A DNA stretch of 64,000 nucleotides, taken from positions 43,077,891 to 43,141,890 of the forward strand of contig CP099839.1 of NCBI GenBank assembly GCA_030062745.1, read 5' to 3'. Shown piece after piece: positions 26,861-37,100 of this stretch. Position numbers and translations under genes: made by a program. Under the pieces are notes generated by a model. That model saw only the letters and a program-made list of their open reading frames with translations, did not search any database and had not been told where the DNA came from. Source of the stretch: Capitulum mitella (taxonomy: Eukaryota; Arthropoda; Thecostraca; Pollicipedomorpha; Pollicipedidae). Numbering within the stretch: position 1 is the stretch's first letter; each line of letters opens with the position of its first letter.

Positions 26861-28177
26861 ACGACAGCTCTTGTCAATACCATGGGTGAGATCACCCTCA
26901 CTTTTGTTTCAGGTCACGGTCTAGCCGTGACATCAAGTCAAATTTTCCGTTGCCATGTTTTTCCTTTCATTACATTCGTTACGACTAAAGACTTCCAACG
27001 AAAGGGCTTCGGCGACTCGTAATGGTGTCGTGGTCACATTGAAAAAAAAACGGCACCTGAGATTTTTCTCTGAGATCAAGGTGAAGCACTGTTGTCCATC
27101 GGGTTAAGGCCTTTGCTCAGATTATCTCCAGTGCTTTGATTTTAGTAAGAGCGAGACATGGCGACTCGTGATTATTGTGAGCGGGCAGCGAAGCGGTAAC
27201 TGTGATTTTGACCTGAGGTCAAACTTAAACGGTGCACTGTGCCTGGTAGAGAACCTGCGTAAAAGATCTTCGGCATCCTGAGATCTTCGTGACATAGTAG
27301 TATAGTGCCGACCTGAAAGATATAAGTATGAAAATATAGTATATAAATATTAAAAATATAATTTAGACCGACCATAGTACCGACCTGAAATCTTCACCTG
27401 AGGTCGATATGTGAAACAATGGCATTCGCTGGGGCAAAATCTGCAGTGATGACGCCATGTAGTACATTCAGGCCAGCGGTGCAAATGGCAATGTAGAGTC
27501 TTTTCTTTCCCTTATCGCCATTGCAAAAAAGGTTGAATAACCCCAAGCTAGGGGTGGAAGCAAATGTCCCCGCTGTCCCCCCTCGCGCAGTGTCGCCGCC
27601 GCTTGTCAAGAGCCTCGAACAGATCATTTTCGGTACTTTGTCCTTTGCATCAGCAGGCTTATGCTCAGTTCTTTAGCCCCGTAATGGAAAGGGGTTTCGC
27701 GCTAACGCGCACTGGAAGGGGGGCACGAAAATTCCCCCCCTCCGATCTCGGAAACGGAAAGAGTTAGAGATATAAAATTTTATGGACAGGGAGGGACCAT
27801 AACGATGTACATTGTGCGCAATTTTATGACCCTAGGTCAATATCTTCGAGGTCAAATGCGGTCAAAAAAGTCAACTTTGGACACTTTCTCGGCCCGTGCA
27901 GTTGAGGGTTAAAACGTCGATTTGGCTTCTTCACTGAGGATTTCGGGCCGAAGTCATGTCGAGTAGTTAACCTAGGGCGTCATTTTTTCATCTTTTGTAG
28001 ATCAGATTTCCAGCAACACGGGATAGCTTGAATGTAAATGAGGGCGATATACGCATCTTTTGGCGTATTTTCAGTAAAGGTAACCAACATCGGTACATTT
28101 GGTCACTTCCAGCGTTTATATTTGTGTATGTATATATATGTATGTATGTATACACCTATGAGTATCAATCTGCCAAA
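26861..28177. other. intergenic, nothing recognised
   Basis: Scattered TGACCTGAGGTCA-type motifs and C-rich runs typical of old repeats; no gene. Confidence 0.4.
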
Positions 28178-28475
28178 CGTGTTTTTAGTAGGGTCTTGAA
28201 TGCATATTTCATACAAATCGACATGTCGCTAAGCAAATCTGGACCAGGTCACAAGATATTTAACCTTGACCTTTGGTGACCTTGGCCTTCACTCCCTGGT
28301 ATACGTAAGCGTATCAGTGTGCGCACATGTGTTTTTGTTAGGGTCTTTGAATGCATATTTCATACAAACCGACATGTTGCAAAGCAAATCTGGATCATAT
28401 CACAACCTGGTTGACCTTGAACTTTGATGACCTTGACCCTTATTGATCCTGATTTTGGTCCTGGTAGATCCATCG
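28178..28475. repeat. 150-bp tandem duplication
   Basis: Two copies, each with AATGCATATTTCATACAAA, CGACATGT, AAGCAAATCTGGA and TTGACCTT blocks, starting near 28181 and 28331. Diverged. Confidence 0.7.
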
Positions 28476-28789
28476 TTTATGCCCGAATGACGCCGATTGC
28501 GTTCAAACGGCAATCTTAGGCAGAACGTTCACAAATCCTTTCACAAAATTTCCATTTGTCAGCAACAACTATTATTTTCGTTTTGTTTGCTTAACTTCAA
28601 ATGTTTGAAACTTCAAAATGTTCCAGCCGATTTTCGATTTTTCTGCGTCAATCGACGCGTTATTCAATTGACATAAATGTTACAAAGTAGCAACGACCAG
28701 TTGCGATGCATTCTTGAGATGTTCAAGAAAACAGGCGAGGGGGGACACAAAAAGACCCCCCTTCAGTGCGCGTGTTAATCGGTCTGAAA

Positions 28790-29005
28790 GATTCGGAATC
28801 ATGCAGTAATTTCACACTTTCTTCGTGAACCAAACTGGGAATCGATTCCCTTGAAGGCCACGGTGAATCGGTAGAGTCGAATTCCATACTAGTCGTCACT
28901 CGTTCATCATTGATTTGGAATTGTATCACATCACTTAGTAGAAGCTGTTGTGAATCATAGTCAGAATCGATTCTCAGTTCATTGAATCGCGCGGTAAGTC
29001 GATTC
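28790..29005. repeat. GAATCGATTC-rich degenerate repeat, copy 2
   Basis: GGGAATCGATTCCC, CAGAATCGATTCTC and similar; relates to 15217-15560. Confidence 0.5.
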
Positions 29006-29099
29006 TCTTGAAATTGATTAAACACAAACGTGACCATAACCGGATTAAAGAACGCAGATGCACCGGCTGTCTGAGTAAGCGGAAAAAGTTGCAGCTATT

Positions 29100-29271
29100 G
29101 GTTTGGTTTCGTTTGATTTGGGTAAGGGCGCACAGCCACTTGGGCTCAAGCTTCCGGTGTCCAATCCGCACCACACGTGTCACCGATCGAGAGCTAGTGG
29201 GTCGAGATTTGAACCCACAATCGTACGATTACGAATCCGAACCTCTACCTGCTAAATTAACGAGGAGGATC
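29100..29271 (-). mobile_element. full-length tRNA-derived SINE
   Basis: On the minus strand: CCTCGTTAATTTAGCAGGTA with an A-box-like core, B box GTGGGTTCAAATCTCGAC, body, and a 3' end TGCGCCCTTACCCAAATC with an AAACC-type tail. Exact 10-bp duplication TGCAGCTATT at 29090-29099 and 29272-29281. Confidence 0.75.
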
Positions 29272-29281
29272 TGCAGCTATT

Positions 29282-29912
29282 TTATGAGTGCGGCGAGAAC
29301 CGAGCCTTGGGCGCACAGCCAAGCCAAGTGCGCCTGAAATGTATGTTCAGTAAGCTTGGCGCGCGTCGTTTGAAGGTAGGCTTGAAGGGGGATGTGGGCA
29401 GGAGGCGTTCGGAGCATTGGGATGGAGTGAGCGTGGGCACAGATAGTTCAGTGGGTTGTGCTGTTTGGTATGTCCACAGGTGTAGAGGGAGCGTGTAATT
29501 GACAAAACGACTTTTTGCGTTTGTTTTTGTGTAGTTACGTGTATACTGCTCAGGTGTGCAGCCAGAATTTACTTAAGCGGGATAGAGCTCAGTGAGAACC
29601 GAAGTCATATGAAAACTGCCTGCTGGGAAGATGATATGTAGTGGGTTTCAATAAAAATGCCCTCCCCCATAAGGGAGCAGGGTCATGGGCTCCCCTCTGC
29701 CTTTGCTGTCAGTTGTGCCTGCTTTGTTATTTGGTACGTGATTGTGTAGATAAGCACAGCTGCAGTCTGTTCATTATGTTTACTTAATTTTTTTTGGCAC
29801 AGTACTGTTTTTTATTTGTATTTCACAGATGATGATGATGGCCAATGTGTTTTTTTCAGAGAACTTTTTCAGTCTTATAGCCTGATCAAACCATTTGGTT
29901 AGGACTACAGCA
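29282..29912. other. PSMC3IP upstream region
   Basis: No coding signal; probably holds the promoter and 5' UTR. A C-rich MITE-like remnant (CCTCCCCCATAAGGGAGC) lies near 29660. Confidence 0.4.
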
Positions 29913-30053
29913 ATGGCTGACAAGACAACATCATCTGTCTTCAAGTATTTGCATGACCAAAATCGCCCATACAGTGTTACAGACATTCACATGAACTTGC
30001 ACAAAGAATATGGGAAGACTGCAGTGCAAAAGAGCCTGGATTCTTTGGTGGAG
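29913..30053 (+). CDS. PSMC3IP: PSMC3IP exon 1
   Basis: 47 codons from ATG; TSSVFKYLHDQNRPYS begins the winged helix. Donor GAG|GTCAGT. The start is chosen because it is the only in-frame ATG just before the conserved helix. Confidence 0.9.
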
Positions 30054-30812
30054 GTCAGTTAAAGTATGTTTGTTTCCAAAGTAGTCCAGTTTGCTTGTAG
30101 ATGATTGACAGCACTCAGTTGTGTTACCTGACATTAACTGGGCCCCATTGGAAAATTAACTTACTGATGTACTTGATGATGTGATGCACTGGTGGATCCA
30201 GGGGGCGTCTCGGCCATGGCCCCCGATCCTCAATGGGTAGGGGCTGAATAGCCATTTGGCCCCCCAAAACAGGTGGCTGTTACAACACAATCAGAGTTTG
30301 AAGTCACTGGACTCTCTGAACCCATGACCAGCATCTGCTACCCTTTCCCCCAGCCACTGACTTGCTGACTCCTGACTGACTCCATCCATACCCAGCAAAT
30401 TCTGGTTTGACCCCCTAAACTGAGCTGCTACATCTGCCCCTGATGTCATACACCCAAATGGTGCCATACAGCAATGCTGTTCAGCACACAGTGGTAAGTT
30501 GTGGGAAAGGCTTTGCTGGTGAATGCTTTTTTGGATGCATCATGTGACCAAGTAAATAAAACAAGTCAGTTCTAGAACCCAGGGTGATATCCTTCAGACC
30601 ATATTGTTGAGGACAACCTGCTTTAGGGAAATGTCAACCTGTTTTAGGTGGTGTGGTGTGTGCCATGAATGCTTAAATGTGGCATAAAAGATCCCCTTTA
30701 TTATGTATCACATCATTACTCTCTTCCTAACATTGTGCATCATAACTTGCAGGTATGATTGCATGTTTCTGCAGCAGGAATGCAAATATTTATTCCTTAA
30801 ATCGGTATATAC

Positions 30813-30846
<34 letters not shown>

Positions 30847-33050
30847 TGATTTAAGGATACATATGTATATATAATATTTTAATATATATATATGTCATAT
30901 TTAATATATATATATATTTATATATATGTACATAACTACTTACCTTGTCATTGGGAATTGGGCCCATTCCTCCCTTAGGTCTTCTCCCTTCTGGAATATG
31001 GCCCTGATGTCAGTTTAGCCCCCCAAAAAAGTGAATTATTGTCTTTGGGCTATTATTCATCTGCTGTGTTTGCTAGTGAAAAAGCTGTCTTGGTTTCACC
31101 TAAATACCTTTTGGTGGCATCATTTTGCAGATGTGGCCAATGATTTGAGAGCAATCTTAACATGGGAGTAGTTTTAACAGTTGTCAATTGCGACCCCTTT
31201 GACGATGGGTGCCACTGTCATGTAGACAACATTCGCTGATTTTTTTGCTTTGACATTTTCACAGGAGAAAAAAGTGCAGGAGAAGGTGTATGGAAAGCAA
31301 AAAGTGTACGTCATAAACCAGGAGCTTTTCCCGAAGGTTGACGAATCGGAAATTCGGAACATGGATATGAGGTAAAGAGGTAAAGACACGGCGCTTTTCG
31401 CGTCGACTGCCAGCGGGCGCCGTGGCCGAACGCGGTACCAAATTAACTGGGACTGATTTTAGCGTTTCTTTATATCTGCCTTTCCACGTAATATTCCTTA
31501 ATCCCATGGATTCTTGTGATGGTTTCTCATGCTTAAATTTTGGAAAAATTCAGTAGTAATTAGACACATTTGGCGGATCTTTGTTTGCAGGAGCCTGTTT
31601 TTTGCCAAAACATGCATTTTTGAAGCTTTTTGAACTTCTTGGTATTACTCGCAACTGTGCTAGCCAGTTCAGCCATTTTCTACCCGTTCTGAGTAATTTG
31701 TCGCTGAATTTGACGGCGGTGCATTTTTATTCATAACAGGTATTCGTGACATGACCTTTGGTCAATGGCTGGAACTCATTGATACTTTGCCCGTTGACGG
31801 CAAATGGATGTGTGCATCACCCTGCACTAAAAATGTTATTTAAGAATTCGATCATAGTTCGAAAAACGGCGACGTCTTACAAATGGGGTTGACCTTAGGT
31901 CAGTCTATTATGATATCTTGTTTTTCAAAAAGTTACAGGGCGCTGAACTTTTTTGCACATAGGCCCGCTTGACCTGACCTAGATCAGACACCTGGCCTGA
32001 CCTGAGGTCAAAACTTTGACTCTGTAAAAAAATGATCAAGCAAAAAGTACACAAAGTTTCGTGGCGCTGCTTTCGTTCGTTCTCTTGCAATCTTGGAAAA
32101 ACCCCGGCGGGGGGCGGTCAACCGCTCCCCCCAGTCGAGGGGGATTAAGTGATCTGTCCGCCTTAAGTGATCATGCAGGTGTTCGTAACATCTCCGGGTA
32201 TAGTACTGGAGAAAATGTCAATAATTCCTTCACGCTGTGGCTGGCCAGCTGACCTGCCACTACTTGCTACCCTGTTTTGCTATCCGACTGTGTTGTTATT
32301 ATTGATAGGAAAGACTTCCGTGGGCTTTTCTAGCATTGGGACTGAACAAGATCGAAGCCTCGCGGTGGTGATCTCTTCCGATGCAGCGAATGCTATTTGG
32401 TTCCGCAGGATCGCAGATCTGACATCCGAGCTGAACAAGGAGAGCGCAGCGACGCGGGAGGCAGAGGGAAAGCTGAGGGCGCTGACCAGCAGCCTGACAT
32501 CGGCGGAGGCCCGGCAGGCGCTGGAGGAGGTTAGGCGGGTCCCCGGCCGCCCTGGGCTCCGTGCGGAACGTTATGGTGACTGGGCTTCAGAAGTCCATGT
32601 TGACGTTGTCTTCGGCAAGGGAAAACGTGCCGCGGCAAAGTGCGGTACTGGCGGTTGTGGTCTGCGTATGTTGGTTTATAGGTTCCGTCTCTTCAGATTG
32701 GTAGTAGACGACATTTCGTGCCAATTTTCCCTGCTCCGCGTAACTGTGGCGTCATTGATGGATATCCACGCGCTTACAGATTGTGCATATTCCAGTGCAA
32801 GGAGGAAATTCGCGAGAAGACCGAAAAGCTGAACCAGTTGAAGGAGTCCTGCGGCGCTGTAACCACCGAGGACCGCCGCCGGGTGCAGGACCGCCATCGG
32901 AAAGTGCTGGGAGAGTGGAGGAAGCGGAAACGCATCACCAACGACATAGTGGATGCCATTATGGAGGGATACCCGAAGAGGAAGAAGGATCTGTACGAAG
33001 AAGTCGGTCTGGAGACTGATCAAGATGCGGGCGTCACTTTACCGACTTGA
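29913..33050 (+). CDS. PSMC3IP: PSMC3IP / Hop2 homologous-pairing protein (4 exons)
   Basis: The family (Hop2, TBPIP, GT198) acts with Mnd1 to help Dmc1/Rad51 strand invasion in meiosis; nuclear. Exons: 29913-30053, 31265-31371, 32409-32529, 32796-33050, giving 207 residues against ~217 in mammals. The order matches: an N-terminal winged helix (YLHDQNRPYS, then KVYGKQKVYV), a central coiled coil (residues ~80-150, heptad-like Leu/Glu spacing), then the signature GEWRKRKRITNDIVDAIMEG and a C-terminus ending VTLPT. Phases agree (0, 2, 0), with Arg split across exons 2 and 3. Intron 2 carries a truncated TTAA-type transposon. A hAT-like MITE and AT repeats lie in intron 1. Complete, with no frameshift. 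It converges on the minus-strand TMEM59-like gene. Confidence 0.95.
30189..30442 (+). mobile_element. hAT-like MITE, copy 2 (PSMC3IP intron 1)
   Basis: Starts GGTGGATCCAGGGGGCG and ends CATCTGCCCCTG. Body matches 13399-13651 (CTCGGCCATGG, GAGTTTGAAGTC). Confidence 0.6.
30805..30930. repeat. AT-rich microsatellite tracts
   Basis: (TA)n and ATATATTTA tracts. CTTAAATCGGTATATA and TATATACTGATTTAAG flank the first tract as an inverted pair. Confidence 0.8.
31265..31371 (+). CDS. PSMC3IP: PSMC3IP exon 2
   Basis: Encodes EKKVQEKVYGKQKVYVINQ, the end of the winged helix. Acceptor TTCACAG|GAG, donor AG|GTAAAG in phase 2. Confidence 0.93.
31385..32148 (+). mobile_element. family B element, 5'-truncated (PSMC3IP intron 2)
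   Basis: Starts inside family B (GCGGGCGCCG, AAATTAACTGGGACTG) just after exon 2 and runs to the right end CAGTCGAGGGGG-ATTAA at 32145. The left third is missing. Confidence 0.65.
32409..32529 (+). CDS. PSMC3IP: PSMC3IP exon 3
   Basis: Coiled-coil segment: IADLTSELNKESAATREA, then LTSAEARQALEE. The acceptor CCGCAG|G completes the split Arg; donor GAG|GTTAGG. Confidence 0.9.
32796..33050 (+). CDS. PSMC3IP: PSMC3IP exon 4 and stop
   Basis: Starts CKEEIREKTEKLNQLKE, carries the family signature EWRKRKRITNDIVDAIMEG and EEVGLETDQDAGVTLPT, then TGA. Acceptor ATTCCAG|TGC. Confidence 0.95.
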   Translation, partial: CKEEIREKTEKLNQLKESCGAVTTEDRRRVQDRHRKVLGEWRKRKRITNDIVDAIMEGYPKRKKDLYEEVGLETDQDAGVTLPT

Positions 33051-33556
33051 TCAAGCACTGCTCGGGCTGTTGGCGTATTATTTCCGATGCTTGCGGTGAC
33101 GCCAGTTCAGGTGGGAGACACAGAGCCTGATACGTCCCGAGATTGTTTGCGGGTGCCAGCGTGACCCATTGGCTGTTGAGCCAAGGAGCGAACCAGTCTG
33201 TGGGTTATCGCCGCCAAGCTGTGAAAGCTCCGGGACAGCGGCGAGGACTTGGACTGCACCTTTCCTCATCCCCATCCATGCTGTGCCGGGGACTTGAAGA
33301 GTGACACGTGGTTGGTGCCAGACCATCAGTCCTTTGTTACTTGCTTGATCATTACACGGCGCCACCTTCCCATGAACACGGAACTGAAAAAGTTAATCAA
33401 ACGTTGCGACGAGTCGTTGTTTCATAACTTGGACATTCTGTTTACTGTGGCAACTAGCGTTTTCCTTGAAATCGTGGCTCATGGCCGTATCGAGTTGTAT
33501 AAAGACCTTAAGTCGTTGGTAACCATGCTCCAAGCTAAAACCAACCGATTTTCACA

Positions 33557-33568
33557 AATAAATTTATT
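33557..33568. promoter_or_regulatory. palindromic bidirectional poly(A) signal
   Basis: AATAAATTTATT is its own reverse complement, so it reads AATAAA on both strands. It lies 507 bp after the PSMC3IP stop (plus) and 478 bp after the TMEM59-like stop (minus). Shared use is inferred from position. Confidence 0.6.
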
Positions 33569-34045
33569 TTCGAAGTTACGCTCTCTTTGATCACAACCTA
33601 GTGGGACAAAATGGTTCGCGTGAAATAAGAAAAAGCGTTAGAAACGGCACGTTCCTGTTCACTCTAACAGGATTTCTATAATGCACCGCAAGCCATAACG
33701 TCCAACAGCCTACGGAATACACGGGTTCACAAGAATCGCGACTGAACCGTCCCTCTTTGGTGGAATGCAATACAGCTACCTTTAACGTCAGCCTTAACGA
33801 CCCAAACACCAACCACCTCCACAGTGCCCATATATGTAATGTGATCACAACGCAGCTAAGAGCCTACGGCGGCCGCCGGCCGATTCAGAACGCCGCGGCC
33901 CCAGAAGTACAGCAAAATTTAACTACGCAAAGCGTCCGGCGCTGCTTTCGAAGCTCGCGCCGCCCTCAGCCTCCGGGGACTAGCAGCTGTTGGTACCACT
34001 CTCGGCCGCTAGATGTCGGCCCGACTACGCTCCCCGAGACGGCGG

Positions 34046-34196
34046 CTAGACGTCCAGCTTGGGCGGCAGCTCGGCGTCGGTCACGATGGCCGCATACGCT
34101 GGCGGCGGCTCCTTGGCCTCAGCGGCCTTGGTGGTCTCAGTCTCCTCAGCTGCCAGCGTGTATTTGGGCGGCAGATCTTGGGCCAACCTCCTCGTG
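34046..34196 (-). CDS. TMEM59: TMEM59-like last exon and stop
   Basis: Cytosolic tail: LPPKYTLAAEETETTKAAEA, then PPPAYAAIVTD and LPPKLDV, stop TAG. Acceptor CCGGCAG|C. PPAY is a PPxY ligand for WW domains (known of the motif). Assignment to this gene rests on position, strand and open frame. Confidence 0.6.
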
Positions 34197-37100
34197 CTGC
34201 CGGCAGTGGCGTGGCGTCAGGAGACAGAAGGAGTCATCAGAACAACAGCGCGGGCCCCCAGGAGACTGGCAACAGCTGGGTATGATCGGGATACAAACAG
34301 CAGCGGTAGGCCATCAGCATACCGGCGGTAGCGTTTGTCATAAGGAGACTTACGGCGGCGGACCGCGATAGTGAGACTGGTTTAGCGGCTAACGGCAGTG
34401 AGCGTGATTAAGCAGAACAGAAGGTCCGAGAAATGGCGGGGATCGCGGCGTCTGAAGACCTGGACCGCAGCAACATTGCGTCCAACAAACATCCGAGCGT
34501 CGCCACGAGCACCTCTCATCAGACGGCTACATATTACCGGGCTAAAATCTGCATCCACAACTACTACTTGCATATCGAGAGTAAGACCCCAAAATTGCTG
34601 TCCATGAAATCCCAAAACTGAAAGCCCATGACGTTCATCTATCACGTGAAGCACCTCGTCTCACAGTTCACCATCGACACCCCGCTGCATCTAAATGCGA
34701 CTGCCCTTCCTCCACCCATCACCCGTCCCTCTCCCTGACTGGCTCGCTGGCCCGCGCAGGAGGCTCGGCCGCCGCCGCCTGACCTCGATCAGTCCCTCCT
34801 GGCGGCGGCGGCGGCGGACCACGCAGACCAGGCAGTAGCAGGAGTAGAGGACCAGCGCCGTGCCCAGCAGCAGGACGGCCAGCACCACGTAGTGGGGCGT
34901 GCAGCGCCAGACGCGCCGCCAGCCGGACGGCGCCGGCTGCACGCCCGGCGACACTGCCGGTACGAACGGGTCGGTCACACATCAGCCGGCTCTAACGCCG
35001 GCCGGCCGGTCACACTGATTACCTGGGTCACACACCAGCTGGGCCACACCGACCAAGCGGGCCACACCGATCAGCAGGGTCACGGGGACCAGCTGGGTCA
35101 GTGACTGATCGACTGGTTGACTGGCTGATTGACTGGTCGTGCGGACCAGCTGCGCTGAGTCAACGTCACGGGCACAAGCGACGGCGCATGCGGCACCCGA
35201 CTGCCGGCTTCAGCTCTCACCGTCTTGGCCTAGAACTCCCCTTACCAAAGTAACACCATTCAGCTCACATCGCAAAACAACTCTTTAACTGATAAAAAGG
35301 CACGCCTTCGCAGCACCTCATATGGTGACAGGGGTGGCTGTCTCCCGCGGCGTACCTTGCGCAACGTGGCGAGACTCCGTCTGGTGGTGCTCCTCCGGAC
35401 TCTCCGGCTTCTCCTCTCCGAAGCCGCGCATGCGCAGCATCATGCGCCGCATCGTCTGGTGCATCCTCTGCACCATCTCGTCCAGCGCGCTGGGGAACGA
35501 GCTGAACTGGCCGTCTTTCTCATCTGTCGGCAACGCGTGGCGAGGGTGAAGTGATCGTGATGGCTATAGACCAGACGCAGACTTGAACACATCGTGCAAC
35601 ATTGTGATTTTGTCCACAAAGCCAGCATCCATGTGTCGCATTCATGCAATGCTGCTTCGTAAAAGGGTATTGTACACACACACAATTTTAAGTCGTTTCT
35701 ACGGCCATCGTCACACGGAAAACAGCAACACCACGGAGTCGCTAAAAACTCATCAGGTGCAAATGGACGCTTCACTAACTCTGGAAATAGCAGAGTGAAC
35801 GAGTCTCACATTATGACCACTGTTCGGAAACTCGACACTTTCGGCCCGACTGTGCCATGTAGCTCAATGGCCTTCACAGCGGCGAATTAGTCGAAAGTCC
35901 GACGGACAAATGTTTCCTCCAGGTGAATTAGGAGGCTACGGAGGGAAATAATTACACATGTGTTCAAAACCTCGTATTCTGTGATGCGATTCACCTTGCA
36001 TCATTCGTTTTGTAGACTCGTCCCGTCGGACGAATCAGAACAGTTCGACTCATCGCGTCCGACGATTTGTACTCGCCGGCCCTGTGAGGCCTGATTCACA
36101 AAGCCAGTCAGAGCCGAGTTCCAACGCAAAGCCAGCAACCGATCAGCTGCTCGCAAACAAAACTGGTAAAATCTTTGGATCACGATTCAGCTTGTGGTCC
36201 CGGCGCACCAAACGAACGCGTATTTACGTGGGTTTTCAGATTATTTGACATATGACATGACAATCAACGCCAAAACTATTTGGAAAAACAACGCATCTTC
36301 AACAAATAAGAATGATCGTAAGTAATAATATATGACTGTATATACATAATAACACATATCAAATAAAAATAACCAAATCATCAACAAAAACAACCATCAG
36401 ACCGTGCCCGAAATGGGCCCAATGGCCGACCGACTCCGTCGTATTACAAATTCACCGTTGTGAACAGGGTCAAAAGTCCCATATCAGGGCAACCTTGAAT
36501 CCATCTGAGGGAGTCCTGACGTAGTCAACGTTGTCGTTACTAACCATCGGTACGGAGTGATGAAACGTGCAATCATGGGAAACCATAAGGCACACGTAAG
36601 GGAAGCCCTATACAATTTCCATAGAACGCAAATTTCATGGCCTCATAATGACAATTTATTTCGATGCAATAGACAATCATGTCAGTATTTGTAATGGCAT
36701 AGAAACCACGCTTCTCACGAGATGATCAATATCTCCCAAAAACTTGCCACATATTTCACCGTAAAGGGGCAGATAACGCTAATAATGAAAAAGCGGGCCA
36801 TGCTCTATTAGGTGCAATGATCAAGTAACCACATCAAATTTCCTGCGCCACATGAAAATGCGAAAACATCGTCACTATCTCGACACAACGTCCCATATCA
36901 GCAACGATCGGTTCGGCACTGCACTGACAGCGCGCAAATCGCATGCTATGCCCAGTGGTTGGGGTTATCTCGTGAAGAGGGCCAACGGAGCATGTCATTG
37001 CTTTCGTCCGCTAGTATGCGTCACAGCTGCTCTGTCTGTTATCTGACCGTTTCTGGCAGTGACGTGGCACGATCCACGTCTGTTGCCCCTTTGTTATATG

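Noticed and set aside
34382..34654. Extra TMEM59-like exon between exons 6 and 7
   Set aside because: An open frame exists but no acceptor and donor pair gives phase 0 to 2 with family similarity.
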